64,000 nt of DNA from Chelatococcus sp. YT9 (lineage in GTDB: Bacteria > Pseudomonadota > Alphaproteobacteria > Rhizobiales > Beijerinckiaceae): the NCBI RefSeq assembly GCF_018398315.1, contig NZ_JAHBRW010000001.1, positions 802,001 to 866,000 on the forward strand, read 5' to 3'. Each line of letters starts with the position of its first letter. The stretch's first letter is position 1. A program made the translations under genes and the position numbers. The notes under the pieces are model-generated. The model ran no database searches and was not told where the DNA came from. It saw only the letters and a program-made list of their open reading frames with translations. Below are positions 29,587 to 38,819 of the stretch, in pieces.

Positions 29587-30369
29587 ATGAAAACTTATAT
29601 TTGTGCAGCTCATGCGGGTGGGCAGGGAAAGACGACTGTTGCCCAACTCCTTTTCCGGAATATTCTACGTAAGAATTCCAAGTATAATCTGGTCTCGGCT
29701 GATTTCGTCGACGATACAGGACGCTCAAAAATCGGAAAGTTCTATCCTGACCAGGTCGATGAGTTGGGGACAGGTGCGCGCCTGATAGCCGCGAAGCTGG
29801 AGAACGATCCCAACGCGGCCCTGCGCTATTGGGACAAGTTCGGCACCATTCTGATGCGTGGGAGCGCGGTTATCGACGTTGGCGCCAATGTGGTGTCGCT
29901 TCTGAAGCAGTGGGCTCATCACCGCAGCGCTTTCCGCGTGCTGCAAATGTCGAATGCGCCCCCAAGCGAGATCCTTCTCGTCTGTAAGGCGGAGAAACAT
30001 GCCATAGAAGACGTGGCGGAACTGGTGGGCACGATCGCTGACAACAAGTTCATCCCCTACGAGCATGTCACCGTCGTGCTGAACGAAGTAGGTGGGTCCT
30101 TCGGGCGAATCGATGTCAAGAACGTCATCAAGGAGGCCGCGCCCGACGCTTCCGTTCGCTTCGTCTCCCTGCCGCGGTGCACCTCTGAACTTTGGGCGCA
30201 GCTGGAACAAACGAATACGCCGATCGATCGCGTGCTCGAGATGTCCGATCGCGAAATCTCGGAAACGTTCAACACAGATATCTGGAGTGCGACAGCCGGG
30301 CTCGCTGACCTCAAGTCCTGGGTGGCGAGCGTCGATAAGGAGTGGAAAAACGCCGGCCTCTTTAAATAG
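29587..30369 (+). CDS. ParA/TraL-like P-loop ATPase, orphan
   Basis: A 260-residue protein resembling ParA/MinD-type or TraL-like ATPases. It starts MKTYICAAHAGGQGKTTVAQ; the P-loop GGQGKTT (11-17) lacks the signature Lys of deviant Walker A boxes (Ala10 in its place) and the first Gly of classical boxes (His9). SADFVDDTGRSK is a switch-I-like segment and AVIDVGANVVSLL the Walker-A'/switch-II strand; VTVVLNEVGGSFG is the later strand. No ParB-like or DNA-binding partner is adjacent. The first 40 codons are AT-rich and the remainder GC-rich. It sits alone between pmtA and pyrF. The ATG at 29587 has only a weak ribosome-binding site. Function is unknown. Confidence 0.78.
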   Translation: MKTYICAAHAGGQGKTTVAQLLFRNILRKNSKYNLVSADFVDDTGRSKIGKFYPDQVDELGTGARLIAAKLENDPNAALRYWDKFGTILMRGSAVIDVGANVVSLLKQWAHHRSAFRVLQMSNAPPSEILLVCKAEKHAIEDVAELVGTIADNKFIPYEHVTVVLNEVGGSFGRIDVKNVIKEAAPDASVRFVSLPRCTSELWAQLEQTNTPIDRVLEMSDREISETFNTDIWSATAGLADLKSWVASVDKEWKNAGLFK

Positions 30370-30668
30370 GCCAGTTCGCGGAGCGGCTCTGTTTGAAAAC
30401 AAGGCGATTTCCGTTTGGCCGATGCCGTTGGCGTCGTTCGTTCCGCGGGTCCGATTCGCTTTCCCGGCATGTGCCATTCGCTAGGGGGCGACTCGTGGTC
30501 GCTTCCAACGATCTGCCGGATCTCGCCGTGTAGAGCCCAACCCACCCGCCACCAATGAATTCATAAGTCCGCAAACATCCCCGGACGGGTAACTTTATTT
30601 TACTTCGACAGACGAACGACCGACGTGTAAACAGCTGGCGCATCCACGCGAACAGGGGAGCGCCAGCC
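30370..30668. other. right flank of the ParA-like gene
   Basis: About 300 bp without a gene. A small hairpin GCGAC-tcgtg-GTCGC is at 30488-30502. A patch from about 30585 to 30625 (ACTTTATTTTACTTCGAC) is AT-rich and probably holds the pyrF promoter. A GGGGAG ribosome-binding site ends the region. Confidence 0.45.
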
Positions 30669-31397
30669 TTGACCACCGCGCCTCAGTCACCGCCCTCTCC
30701 GAGGGATCGCCTTATCGTCGCCCTTGATCTGCCGAGCGTCGCGGAAGCGCAGCGTATGGTCGATCAGCTCGGGGACGCGGTTGCCTTCTACAAGGTCGGG
30801 CTCGAGCTGGCGTTTGCCGGCGGCCTGGAATTCGCCGCCGCCTTGGCTCGCTCCGGTCGGCAGGTATTTCTGGACCTCAAGCTCCACGATATCCCGACCA
30901 CGGTCGAACGCGCCACACGCCAGGTCGCCGATCTCGGCGCCACCTTCCTCACCGTCCATGCCTACCCGCAGACACTGGCGGCGGCTGTGCGCGGCCGCGC
31001 TGGGCAGTCAGGCGCTGGCGGCCTGAAGATCCTCGGCGTCACGGTGATGACCTCCTATGGCGACGCGGATCTCCTGGAAGCCGGCTATGCGGAAGACGTC
31101 GCGGCGACTGTCGAGCGGCGCGCGCGCCAGGCAGAGGCTGCGGGCGCGGATGGTCTGATCATATCGGCCGAGGAGGCCGCGCGCGTCCGGGGGCTCATCG
31201 GCCCGCGCCTCCAACTCGTGACCCCAGGCATTCGCCCGGCAGGTTCTCCCGCTCAGGACCAGAAGCGTGTGATGACACCCCGCGACGCGATCCGCGCCGG
31301 TGCCGACTATCTGGTCGTCGGGCGCCCGGTGACGGCGGCAGCCGATCCAGCAGCGGCGGCTCGCGCCATCATCGCCGAAATTCAATCAGCCATTTGA
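30669..31397 (+). CDS. pyrF: orotidine 5'-phosphate decarboxylase
   Basis: It makes UMP from OMP, the last step of pyrimidine synthesis. The 242-residue TIM barrel shows [19 protein letters not shown], the catalytic [11 protein letters not shown] (69-79), [17 protein letters not shown] and [10 protein letters not shown]. The start codon is TTG at 30669, nine bases after GGGGAG; the next ATG lies well inside the barrel. It starts a run pyrF-DUF1330-dapB-gpmA-alkB-glnD on one strand. Confidence 0.97.
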   Translation: MTTAPQSPPSPRDRLIVALDLPSVAEAQRMVDQLGDAVAFYKVGLELAFAGGLEFAAALARSGRQVFLDLKLHDIPTTVERATRQVADLGATFLTVHAYPQTLAAAVRGRAGQSGAGGLKILGVTVMTSYGDADLLEAGYAEDVAATVERRARQAEAAGADGLIISAEEAARVRGLIGPRLQLVTPGIRPAGSPAQDQKRVMTPRDAIRAGADYLVVGRPVTAAADPAAAARAIIAEIQSAI

Positions 31398-31407
31398 GGA
31401 CAGAACA

Positions 31408-31695
31408 ATGCCCAAGGGTTATGTGATCGCACGCGTTACCGTCACCAATCCCGATGCTTACGCCAATTACGTGGCGCTCGCTTCGGAAGCCATCAAGCTC
31501 TATGGCGGTAAGCCCCTGATGCGTGGCGGCCGCTCGGAGGTACTTGAGGGCGAAGGCCGGCCGCGCAACGTCGTCATCGAGTTCGAGTCCTATGATAAGG
31601 CTGTCGCCTACTACAACTCACCCGAATACCAGAAGGCCAAGGCGGCCCGCGAGAACGCAGGCATCGCCGACATGATCGCGGTCGAGGGCGTATAA
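31408..31695 (+). CDS. DUF1330 domain protein
   Basis: A 95-residue dimeric alpha-beta-barrel-like protein. GYVIARVTVTNPDAYANYVA, a Gly-rich GGKPLMRGG and VVIEFESYDKAVAYYNSPEY are the DUF1330 pattern. No enzymatic role is established. It follows pyrF by ten bases and is a usual neighbour of dapB. Confidence 0.93.
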   Translation: MPKGYVIARVTVTNPDAYANYVALASEAIKLYGGKPLMRGGRSEVLEGEGRPRNVVIEFESYDKAVAYYNSPEYQKAKAARENAGIADMIAVEGV

Positions 31696-31752
31696 GCCGG
31701 CGCGCGACCTCGGGCAGGCCGGCGGCGGTTATCAGGACAAGGAGAACCGGGG

Positions 31753-32568
31753 ATGAGCGAACTTCGCCTCGTCGTTGTTGGGGCAGCCGGCCGCATGGGA
31801 CGGATGCTTATCAAAACCGTCAGCGAGACCGCAGGCATGCGCCTCTCCGGGGCTATCGAGCGGAGTGGCAGCGAAGCGCTTGGGCAGGATGCGGGTGTGC
31901 TTGCCGGTGTCGGCACGCTCGGCATCCCGGTTACCGATGATGCGCTCGCAGCCTTTGCGGCGGCGGACGGCGTGCTGGATTTCACAGTGCCCGCGGCGAC
32001 CGTGGCCTTCGCCGGGCTCGCGGCACAAGCACGCATCGTTCATGTCGTAGGGACCACCGGTCTCGACGAGGCCGATATCGCCAAGCTCGAGGCGGCGGCG
32101 CGCCATGCCGTCATCATTCGTTCGGGGAATATGAGCCTCGGCGTCAATCTCCTGGCGGCCCTGGTCGAGCGCGTTGCCAGGACGCTCGGCGCGGAGTTCG
32201 ACATCGAAGTGGTGGAAATGCACCACCGCATGAAGGTGGATGCACCGTCAGGCACGGCGCTGATGCTGGGCGAAGCGGCTGCCAAGGGGCGTGGCATCTT
32301 GCTGAAGGATCACGCCGACCGTGGCCGCGACGGCATCACCGGCGCCCGGCATGAAGGCGACATCGGCTTCGCCTCGCTGCGCGGCGGCTCCGTGATCGGG
32401 GAACACAGCGTGATCTTTGCAGGCGCCGGCGAGCGCATCGAGCTGTCGCACAAGGCTGAGGATCGCAGTCTCTTCGCGCATGGCGCGGTTCGCGCCGCTC
32501 TCTGGGGGCATGGCAAGAAGCCCGGCCTCTATTCCATGGCGGACGTTCTCGACATCGCGGCGATCTAG
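31753..32568 (+). CDS. dapB: 4-hydroxy-tetrahydrodipicolinate reductase
   Basis: It reduces the DapA product to tetrahydrodipicolinate for lysine and peptidoglycan diaminopimelate. The 271-residue product has the NAD(P) loop [13 protein letters not shown] (7-19) and the catalytic [15 protein letters not shown] (from about 155; His158 and Lys162), plus [20 protein letters not shown] strong AAGGAGA ribosome-binding site precedes the ATG. Confidence 0.97.
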   Translation: MSELRLVVVGAAGRMGRMLIKTVSETAGMRLSGAIERSGSEALGQDAGVLAGVGTLGIPVTDDALAAFAAADGVLDFTVPAATVAFAGLAAQARIVHVVGTTGLDEADIAKLEAAARHAVIIRSGNMSLGVNLLAALVERVARTLGAEFDIEVVEMHHRMKVDAPSGTALMLGEAAAKGRGILLKDHADRGRDGITGARHEGDIGFASLRGGSVIGEHSVIFAGAGERIELSHKAEDRSLFAHGAVRAALWGHGKKPGLYSMADVLDIAAI

Positions 32569-32584
32569 AGAATGCCCGTCGAGG

Positions 32585-32666
32585 TCCGGTGCACCGGATA
32601 TTCTCGGCCGCCTCGTTTTATCGCAATTCCGGACGCAAAAGCGCTGCACGCGTCGGCTGGAATTGC
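32585..32666 (+). promoter_or_regulatory. gpmA: two dyads upstream of gpmA
   Basis: TCCGGTGCACCGGA (32585-32598) is a perfect 14-bp palindrome. Downstream, GCAATTCC (32623-32630) and GGAATTGC (32659-32666) form an 8-bp inverted repeat with 28 bases between. They occupy most of the 126-bp dapB-gpmA gap, followed by the strong ribosome-binding site GAAGGAG. Binding proteins are unknown. Confidence 0.4.
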
Positions 32667-32694
32667 TCTCGCGTATCATTGAAGGAGACTTCGC

Positions 32695-33315
32695 ATGGAG
32701 CGACTGCTCGTCCTCGTTCGGCATGGCCAGAGCGACTGGAACCTCAAGAACCTGTTCACCGGCTGGAAAGACCCCGACCTGACGGAGCAGGGCGTGCGCG
32801 AGGCGGCGGGCGCTGGCCAGCGCCTGAAGGCCCTCGGGCTGAAATTCGATGTCGCCTTCACTTCGGTGCTGACACGCGCGCAACACACCAACAGCCTGAT
32901 CCTGAAGGAAATTGGCCAGCCCGACCTGCCGACGATCCGCGACCAGGCGCTGAACGAACGCGACTATGGTGACCTCTCCGGTCTCAACAAGGATGACGCC
33001 CGCGCCCGTTGGGGTGAGAAGCAAGTTCATATCTGGCGTCGATCCTATGATATCGCACCGCCCGGCGGCGAAAGCCTTAAGGACACGGCCGCCCGCGTTC
33101 TGCCTTATTACATCACCGAGATCCTGCCGCGCGTGCTGCGCGGCGAGCGTGTGCTGGTGGCGGCCCACGGCAACAGCCTCCGCGCGCTCGTCATGGTCCT
33201 CGATCGGCTGACCCCCGAGACCATCCCGAGTATGGAACTCGCGACGGGCGTGCCCCTGGTCTATCGTCTCAAGGCCGACTCGACCGTCGAGAGCAAAAGG
33301 GTGCTGGAGGGGTGA
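32695..33315 (+). CDS. gpmA: 2,3-bisphosphoglycerate-dependent phosphoglycerate mutase
   Basis: It interconverts 3- and 2-phosphoglycerate. The 206-residue product has [10 protein letters not shown] with phospho-acceptor His10, [47 protein letters not shown] and the second catalytic [11 protein letters not shown]. This short form is usual in alphaproteobacteria. alkB starts in the last codons (GTGA overlap). Confidence 0.96.
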   Translation: MERLLVLVRHGQSDWNLKNLFTGWKDPDLTEQGVREAAGAGQRLKALGLKFDVAFTSVLTRAQHTNSLILKEIGQPDLPTIRDQALNERDYGDLSGLNKDDARARWGEKQVHIWRRSYDIAPPGGESLKDTAARVLPYYITEILPRVLRGERVLVAAHGNSLRALVMVLDRLTPETIPSMELATGVPLVYRLKADSTVESKRVLEG

Positions 33316-33968
33316 CAGGCGTGGGGGGGACAGGCGCTCTTGCCATCCGGGAGGGGGTGACCTACCACCCTGGCTATCTCAACGCGCAGGAACAGGGCGA
33401 TCTTGTCGCCGCACTACGCGTGATTCTGCAGGAAGCCCCCTTCTTCACCCCCCGTATGCCGCGCACGGGCAAACCCTTTTCCGTACGCATGAGCAATTGC
33501 GGCGCGCTTGGCTGGGTCTCCGACGCACGCGGATATCGCTATCAACCCGCCCATCCGGAGACAGCCCGGCCTTGGCCTGCCATGCCGGAGCAGCTGCTTG
33601 AAGCGTGGCGGGACCTTGCCCCGGCCTCACCACGACCCGAGGCCTGCCTCATCAACTTCTATGGCACGGGCGCACGGATGGGGCTGCACCAGGATCGGGA
33701 TGAGGACGATCTTGTGACGCCGGTCGTCTCGCTCTCCCTCGGGGATACCGCCGTGTTTCGCATCGGCGGGACCAACCGGCGCGATCCGACAACCTCCCTG
33801 AAACTTGCATCCGGCGACGCGCTCGTCTTCGGCGGTCCCGCGAGGCTCGCCTTCCATGGCATCGATCGGATCCTGGTCGGGTCTTCGACACTGCTCCAGG
33901 AACCGCCGTTCGCCGGCGGCCGCATCAATCTCACCCTGCGTCGCGTCCGTGCGACAGCGGAGCCTTAG
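33312..33968 (+). CDS. alkB: alpha-ketoglutarate-dependent DNA dioxygenase AlkB
   Basis: It removes methyl groups from alkylated bases by oxidation with Fe(II) and 2-oxoglutarate. In 218 residues the iron ligands are H126 and D128 (LHQDRDE) and H182 (AFHGIDR); the 2-oxoglutarate arginines are in RINLTLR at 204-210. [17 protein letters not shown] is the family signature. The start is GTG 33312, overlapping the gpmA stop; a GTG at 33321 is an alternative. No adaptive-response regulator is adjacent, so expression probably follows gpmA. Confidence 0.94.
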   Translation: MTGVGGTGALAIREGVTYHPGYLNAQEQGDLVAALRVILQEAPFFTPRMPRTGKPFSVRMSNCGALGWVSDARGYRYQPAHPETARPWPAMPEQLLEAWRDLAPASPRPEACLINFYGTGARMGLHQDRDEDDLVTPVVSLSLGDTAVFRIGGTNRRDPTTSLKLASGDALVFGGPARLAFHGIDRILVGSSTLLQEPPFAGGRINLTLRRVRATAEP

Positions 33969-33970
33969 TC

Positions 33971-36808
33971 ATGGCGCGTGCGCCGGCTGATCCCGTCCAG
34001 GCGGCGATTGCCGCTCTCCAGGCCAGTTTTGGCGATGATACCATCGCCTTGCGCAATGGCCTCGTCACTTACCTTAAGGACATTCACGAACGTGGGCTTG
34101 TCCATGCCGAAGAGCGTCTCCTTGCCGAGCGGGATGGCTTGGCTTGCGCGCACCGCCTGTCCGCGACCATGGACAGGATCATCGCCATCGCCTTCGGGGT
34201 CGTGACGCAGGTTCTGCATCCGCAACCGCAGGCGGCAAACACCTCTAGACCCGCCTCGATACCTTTGTCGACCCTCGCGATCGTCGCGGTGGGGGGATAC
34301 GGCCGCGGGACGCTGGCGCCCGGGTCTGACGTCGACATCCTCTTCATGATGAGCGCTCCTGCCAAACCGAAGGGCGCGGCGCGATCGCGCGGTGCCCAGA
34401 CTTCGACTGCGCAGGCAGCCTGGGGAGAGCGGGTGGTCGAAGCCGTGCTCTACGTGCTGTGGGACCTCAAGCTGAAAGTCGGACACGCCACACGTACCGT
34501 TGACGAATCCATTCAGGAAGCGACCAACGACCTTACCATCCGCACAGCCATCCTAGAGGCACGCTACCTCGTCGGAGACAAGGGGCTGTTCGACGAGCTG
34601 GTTACCCGCTTTGACAAGGAAATCGTCAGCGGCACAGCGCCGGCCTTTGTCGAGGCCAAACTCGCCGAGCGCGACGCTCGGCTGCACCGCGCCGGCACCT
34701 CGCGTTACGTGGTGGAGCCCAACGTCAAAGACGGCAAGGGCGGCCTTCGCGACCTCAACACATTGTTCTGGATCGCCAAATACGCCTACCGCGTGCGCGA
34801 CGCGAAGGAACTCGTCACCGCCGGATTGTTCACCCAGGATGAGTTCGCGCTGTTCCAGCGCTGCGAATCCTTTCTCTGGCGGGTGCGTTGCCACATGCAT
34901 TTCGTGACTGGGCGCGCGGAAGAGCGCCTGTCGTTCGACCTGCAACCGCCTATTGCGCTTCGCAACGGCTATATCGCCCATGGCGGCCTCTCGGCCGTCG
35001 AACGCTTCATGAAGCGCTATTTCCTCACGGCCAAAGATGTCGGCGATCTCACGGCAATCGTCTGCGCAGCCCTGGAGGCTCGCCACGCAAAACCCCGCCC
35101 GGTACTCGACCGCTTCGTCAGCCGGCTGCGCAGCCGCCGTAACTACCGCACGCTGGAATCGCGGGACTTCATCCTCGACAATAATCGGATCACCATCGCC
35201 AACAACGAGGTGTTCAAGCGCGACCCGATCAACCTCATCAGGCTTTATTGGCTCGCCGACCGACATAGCTATGCCATCCATCCGGATGCCAGCCGCCTGG
35301 CGACGCGCTCACTGACGTTGATCGATCGTTCGGTGCGCAATGACCCGGAAGCCAATCGCCTGTTCCTGGACGTGCTAACGTCACACAACGCGCCCGAAGT
35401 TGTTCTGCGGCGTATGAACGAATCCGGCGTGCTCGGGCGCTTTATTCCGGAATTCGGACGCATCGTCGCTCTGATGCAGTTCAACATGTACCATCACTAC
35501 ACGGTCGACGAGCATCTCTTGCGGTCCGTCGGCGTGCTCGCCGATATCGATGCCGGGCGGGTCGACGCGGAGCATCCGCTGTCCGGCGAGGTCATCGGCA
35601 CCATTCAGAACCGGAAGGCGCTTTACGTCGCGGTCTTCCTGCACGACGTGGCCAAGGGCCGCCAGAGCGATCACTCTACCGGTGGCGCCCGCGTCACCCG
35701 CAAGCTGGGACCGCGATTCGGCTTGACCCCGGCAGAGACAGAGACGGCAGCCTGGCTCGTCGACAATCACCTCCTCATGTCGATGGTCGCCCAAAGCCGT
35801 GACATCAACGATCCGTCGACGATCCGCAGCTTCGCGGGCACCGTTCAAACGATGGAACGGCTCAAGTTGCTCCTGATCCTGACGGTTTGTGACATCAAGG
35901 CCGTTGGTCCAGGCGTCTGGAACGGCTGGAAGGGCGAGTTGCTGCGGAGTCTCTACTATGAGACGCAGATCGCCCTGACCGGGGGTCACATCTCGGCAAG
36001 TCGCAACGAGCGTGTCAGCGCCGCCCAAGCGGAACTGCGCGAGGCGCTTCCGGACTGGTCCGGCGCGGAATTCGCGGCCTATGCCGCAAGGCATTATGCG
36101 CCTTACTGGCTGAAGGTGGATCTTGCCCGCAAGATCCAGCATGCGAAGCTTATCCGACGCGCGGAGGAAACCGGCGAGACGACGGTGACCGCCGTGGAAA
36201 CCGACGGTTTCCGTGGCGTCACCGAGCTTGTTGCCGCGGCGCCCGATCATCCGCGCCTCCTCGCCATCCTCACCGGCGCCTGCGCGGCGGCCGGTGGCAA
36301 TATCGTCGACGCCCAGATCTTCACCACGACAGACGGACTCGCGCTCGACACCCTGGTCATCTCGCGCGCCTTCGATCGCGACGATGATGAACTCCGGCGC
36401 GGCGAGCGGATCGCGCAGGCCATCAAACGCGCCTTGACAGGGGAAGTCCGCATTGCGGATCTGGTCGCATCGCGCCGCCCGAAGAAGGATCGCAGCCGCA
36501 CGTTCCACGTTCCGACCGAGGTCATTGTGGACAACAGCCTCTCGGACCGGCACACGGTGCTCGAAATCTCCGGGCTCGACCGCCCGGGGCTGCTCTATGA
36601 CCTCACGACGGTGCTCAGCCAGCTCAACCTGAACATCGCATCCGCCCATATCGCCACCTACGGCGAGAAGGTGGTGGACGTCTTTTATGTCACCGACCTC
36701 ACCGGCGCGAAGGTCGACAACACCAATCGGCAGGCTGCCATCCGGCGCGCCATTGAGCGCATCTTTCTGGATGAGGACGCCAACGCCGCTGACAGCAAGG
36801 CCGGATAG
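33971..36808 (+). CDS. glnD: bifunctional [protein-PII] uridylyltransferase/uridylyl-removing enzyme
   Basis: The glutamine sensor that uridylylates PII proteins and removes the label, controlling nitrogen assimilation. In 945 residues: nucleotidyltransferase loop VGGYGRGTLAPGSDVDILF (joined; about 107-125), the GlnD helical domain with EPNVKDGKGGLRDL, the HD hydrolase FLHDVAKGRQSDHS (near 555), and two ACT domains (about 748-810 and 862-930: LEISGLDRPGLLYDLTTVL). Full length. It starts three bases after alkB. In many Rhizobiales glnD sits next to mutS and maeB; here these lie 15 kb away. Confidence 0.97.
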   Translation: MARAPADPVQAAIAALQASFGDDTIALRNGLVTYLKDIHERGLVHAEERLLAERDGLACAHRLSATMDRIIAIAFGVVTQVLHPQPQAANTSRPASIPLSTLAIVAVGGYGRGTLAPGSDVDILFMMSAPAKPKGAARSRGAQTSTAQAAWGERVVEAVLYVLWDLKLKVGHATRTVDESIQEATNDLTIRTAILEARYLVGDKGLFDELVTRFDKEIVSGTAPAFVEAKLAERDARLHRAGTSRYVVEPNVKDGKGGLRDLNTLFWIAKYAYRVRDAKELVTAGLFTQDEFALFQRCESFLWRVRCHMHFVTGRAEERLSFDLQPPIALRNGYIAHGGLSAVERFMKRYFLTAKDVGDLTAIVCAALEARHAKPRPVLDRFVSRLRSRRNYRTLESRDFILDNNRITIANNEVFKRDPINLIRLYWLADRHSYAIHPDASRLATRSLTLIDRSVRNDPEANRLFLDVLTSHNAPEVVLRRMNESGVLGRFIPEFGRIVALMQFNMYHHYTVDEHLLRSVGVLADIDAGRVDAEHPLSGEVIGTIQNRKALYVAVFLHDVAKGRQSDHSTGGARVTRKLGPRFGLTPAETETAAWLVDNHLLMSMVAQSRDINDPSTIRSFAGTVQTMERLKLLLILTVCDIKAVGPGVWNGWKGELLRSLYYETQIALTGGHISASRNERVSAAQAELREALPDWSGAEFAAYAARHYAPYWLKVDLARKIQHAKLIRRAEETGETTVTAVETDGFRGVTELVAAAPDHPRLLAILTGACAAAGGNIVDAQIFTTTDGLALDTLVISRAFDRDDDELRRGERIAQAIKRALTGEVRIADLVASRRPKKDRSRTFHVPTEVIVDNSLSDRHTVLEISGLDRPGLLYDLTTVLSQLNLNIASAHIATYGEKVVDVFYVTDLTGAKVDNTNRQAAIRRAIERIFLDEDANAADSKAG

Positions 36809-36864
36809 AGGCCTTGGGCGTTCGACGAACAAAAGCCGGAAGGACGATGCAGACCAGACAAATG

Positions 36865-36897
36865 CTTGATTTTTGGTCTGTCTGACCTGATATCACG
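36865..36897 (+). promoter_or_regulatory. grpE: candidate sigma32 promoter of grpE
   Basis: CTTG (36865-36868), 18 bases, then CTGATAT (36887-36893). One base differs from the CYTATNT core of the alphaproteobacterial RpoH consensus. An inverted repeat CAGACCA (36850-36856) / TGGTCTG (36874-36880) brackets the -35 element and might be an operator or a glnD terminator. The ATG is 31 bp further down. Confidence 0.45.
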
Positions 36898-36927
36898 GAT
36901 GACAAACAATCAACAGCTACGAGAGCC

Positions 36928-37551
36928 ATGACCCAGACGCCGCCCCGCCCCGAGCAGGCTGACGCCGAGAACAACGCCATCGAGAGAGATGACTCGCTCG
37001 CGGGCAATGTCCAAGACGAGATCACCGCCGAAGCGGCGGCGATCGCCGAGCTCGAAGCGGAAAAGCACGAGCTGAAGGATAAGCTCCTGCGGACGCTCGC
37101 CGAAATGGAAAACCTCCGCCGGCGCACGGAGCGTGAAATTGCTGATGCGCGGGCCTACGGTGTTACAAGCTTCGCGCGCGACATGCTGACGGCCGTCGAC
37201 AATATCCGTCGCGCGATCGAGATGATTCCCGCGGAAATCCGCGAGCAGAGCGACAACCCAGTCAAACCTTTCCTCGAAGGTATCGAACTGACCGAGCGTG
37301 ACCTGATCAAGACCCTCGAACGCCACGGCGTGCGTAAGATCGACCCTGTAGACCAGAAATTCGATCCCAATGTGCATCAGGCAATGTTCGAGGTCGAGGA
37401 TGCGAGCAAGCCCCACGGCACGGTGGTGCAGGTCATCCAGTCGGGCTTCGTAATCGGCGAGCGCGTGCTGCGGCCAGCCATGGTCGGGGTATCGAAAGGT
37501 GGCCCGAAGACTGCAGCGGGCAATTCCTCTGAGTCCGGCACCGTCCAATAA
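36928..37551 (+). CDS. grpE: nucleotide exchange factor GrpE
   Basis: It releases ADP from DnaK. The 207-residue dimer-forming protein has an acidic disordered start, a long coiled coil (about 32-75, [20 protein letters not shown]), then [37 protein letters not shown] and [19 protein letters not shown], the GrpE signature. It is not next to hrcA as is common, but stands alone after glnD with its own heat-shock-like promoter and a strong terminator. Confidence 0.96.
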   Translation: MTQTPPRPEQADAENNAIERDDSLAGNVQDEITAEAAAIAELEAEKHELKDKLLRTLAEMENLRRRTEREIADARAYGVTSFARDMLTAVDNIRRAIEMIPAEIREQSDNPVKPFLEGIELTERDLIKTLERHGVRKIDPVDQKFDPNVHQAMFEVEDASKPHGTVVQVIQSGFVIGERVLRPAMVGVSKGGPKTAAGNSSESGTVQ

Positions 37552-37619
37552 GTGGAGGTGCTGCCTGCCCTCTCGCCGGCAGTACTGAGGATCGAACAGA
37601 TCCTGGTCATCTCCCAGAG

Positions 37620-37650
37620 AAGGCCGTCGCGGCTGGCCCGCGATGGCCTT
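37620..37650 (+). terminator. terminator after grpE
   Basis: AAGGCCGTCGCGG (37620-37632) pairs with CCGCGATGGCCTT (37638-37650), a 13-bp stem with one G-U pair and a 5-base loop, followed by TCATTT. It separates grpE from the convergent secreted-protein gene and may act in both directions. Confidence 0.7.
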
Positions 37651-37691
37651 TCATTTACGCCGCACCGATTACCCGGCTCCGGTGTCGGCGA

Positions 37692-38660
37692 TCATTCCTT
37701 GGCCTTTTCGGGCTTCGGCGCGATGCTATCGCGGATCGTCTCGAAACGCGCCAGCATCTTCTTCTGGTCACGCTCGCGCGCCATGGCGATCAGGCGGATA
37801 TAGCGCGTCGTGTCGAAACGGATCGCCTGCATCACGAAGACCTTGTCCTTGGTCTCGGAATCCTGGGCCACAGCGGTAATTTCGTGCCACGGCACATTCT
37901 TCAGCGTCAGATTGCGCGCGCTCTTGATTTCCGGAGCAACAATGCTCGCCAGACCGTTGAAAGCTTGGCGCGCGAAACGGTCCTGATCGAGCGTACCAGG
38001 AATGGCGCCATCCCCAGATGCGACAATGACGATTGGCTGCTCTGCGCCCTTGATGCTGTCCTTGGGCCCCTCGGTCATCAACAAACCAGTGCCGGCCAGG
38101 ACGCGCGAAACTCGGAAACCAGCCTGTTTACCAAGTGAGAAGGGAAGCGCGGCGATCTGCTCTTCCATCGGCGGCGGCTTGCGGAAGACGAGGCTCTTCA
38201 AGGCTGTGCGGACGGTCTCGTCGCTGTAAGCGCTGGAGGTGGCTTCGGGAACCTGAACCGTAACCACTGCCGTGCTGAGCGGCGACGATGCCACGAGAAC
38301 CCATTTGTTGATGACGTGGGAGCGAGCTTGCTGCCGCGCACTGACGAAGACGGCCTTTGCATCCGCGAGCGTCCAATCCTCCCGCTTGATGCCGGCAAGG
38401 CCCTGCTTCTCCATCTCGCCGACCTTCAGACCCTCGACGACACGGGTGAACGCATCCGCCGGAAGCTCGGTCATCAGGATCGCAGACCCGGACGCTTCAT
38501 CCTCAAATCCCAGGAAATTCTTGGCCTCCCGCATCTCACCGGGCGGCACAAGACCGATATTCAGCCCCGATGGAAATACGGGATCCGCCGCACGGACGGT
38601 CGACGCGAAGGCAGCAAGGACAAAGGCAAGAAGCACGGTAACAACCGATTGTCGCATCAT
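37692..38660 (-). CDS. periplasmic protein of unknown function
   Basis: I do not recognise a named family. The 322-residue product has a clear signal peptide (MMRQSVVTVLLAFVLAAFAS, TVRA-AD). The mature part contains GLNIGLVPPGEMREAKNFLG and ending segments IRFDTTRYIRLIAMARERDQ, with a repeated alpha-beta pattern: two halves each built around a FxxLxxxV-like helix and a strand with VVTVQV / IVIVAS, which suggests an internal duplication. There are no cysteines. It lies downstream of uppP on the same strand and converges with grpE. Similar secreted proteins are common in Rhizobiales. Confidence 0.8.
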   Translation of the reverse strand: MMRQSVVTVLLAFVLAAFASTVRAADPVFPSGLNIGLVPPGEMREAKNFLGFEDEASGSAILMTELPADAFTRVVEGLKVGEMEKQGLAGIKREDWTLADAKAVFVSARQQARSHVINKWVLVASSPLSTAVVTVQVPEATSSAYSDETVRTALKSLVFRKPPPMEEQIAALPFSLGKQAGFRVSRVLAGTGLLMTEGPKDSIKGAEQPIVIVASGDGAIPGTLDQDRFARQAFNGLASIVAPEIKSARNLTLKNVPWHEITAVAQDSETKDKVFVMQAIRFDTTRYIRLIAMARERDQKKMLARFETIRDSIAPKPEKAKE

Positions 38661-38819
38661 TCAGGGTACCCCCTTTTCGTCCTTCCCGCCCGTCGTCTTC
38701 CCGCGAAGCGATGGTGTGATGCACGCTCAATATGGCGACAACGCGATTGACGGCGCTCGTCCCGCGCCAACTTTGAGGCGGATCGCGCCGTGGCGCAATG
38801 CTCGGCTTTGGTTCACGTT

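Noticed and set aside
29108-30668. Insertion sequence or integrative element around the ParA-like gene
   Set aside because: No transposase or integrase, no terminal inverted repeats, no direct repeats and no tRNA at either side were found.
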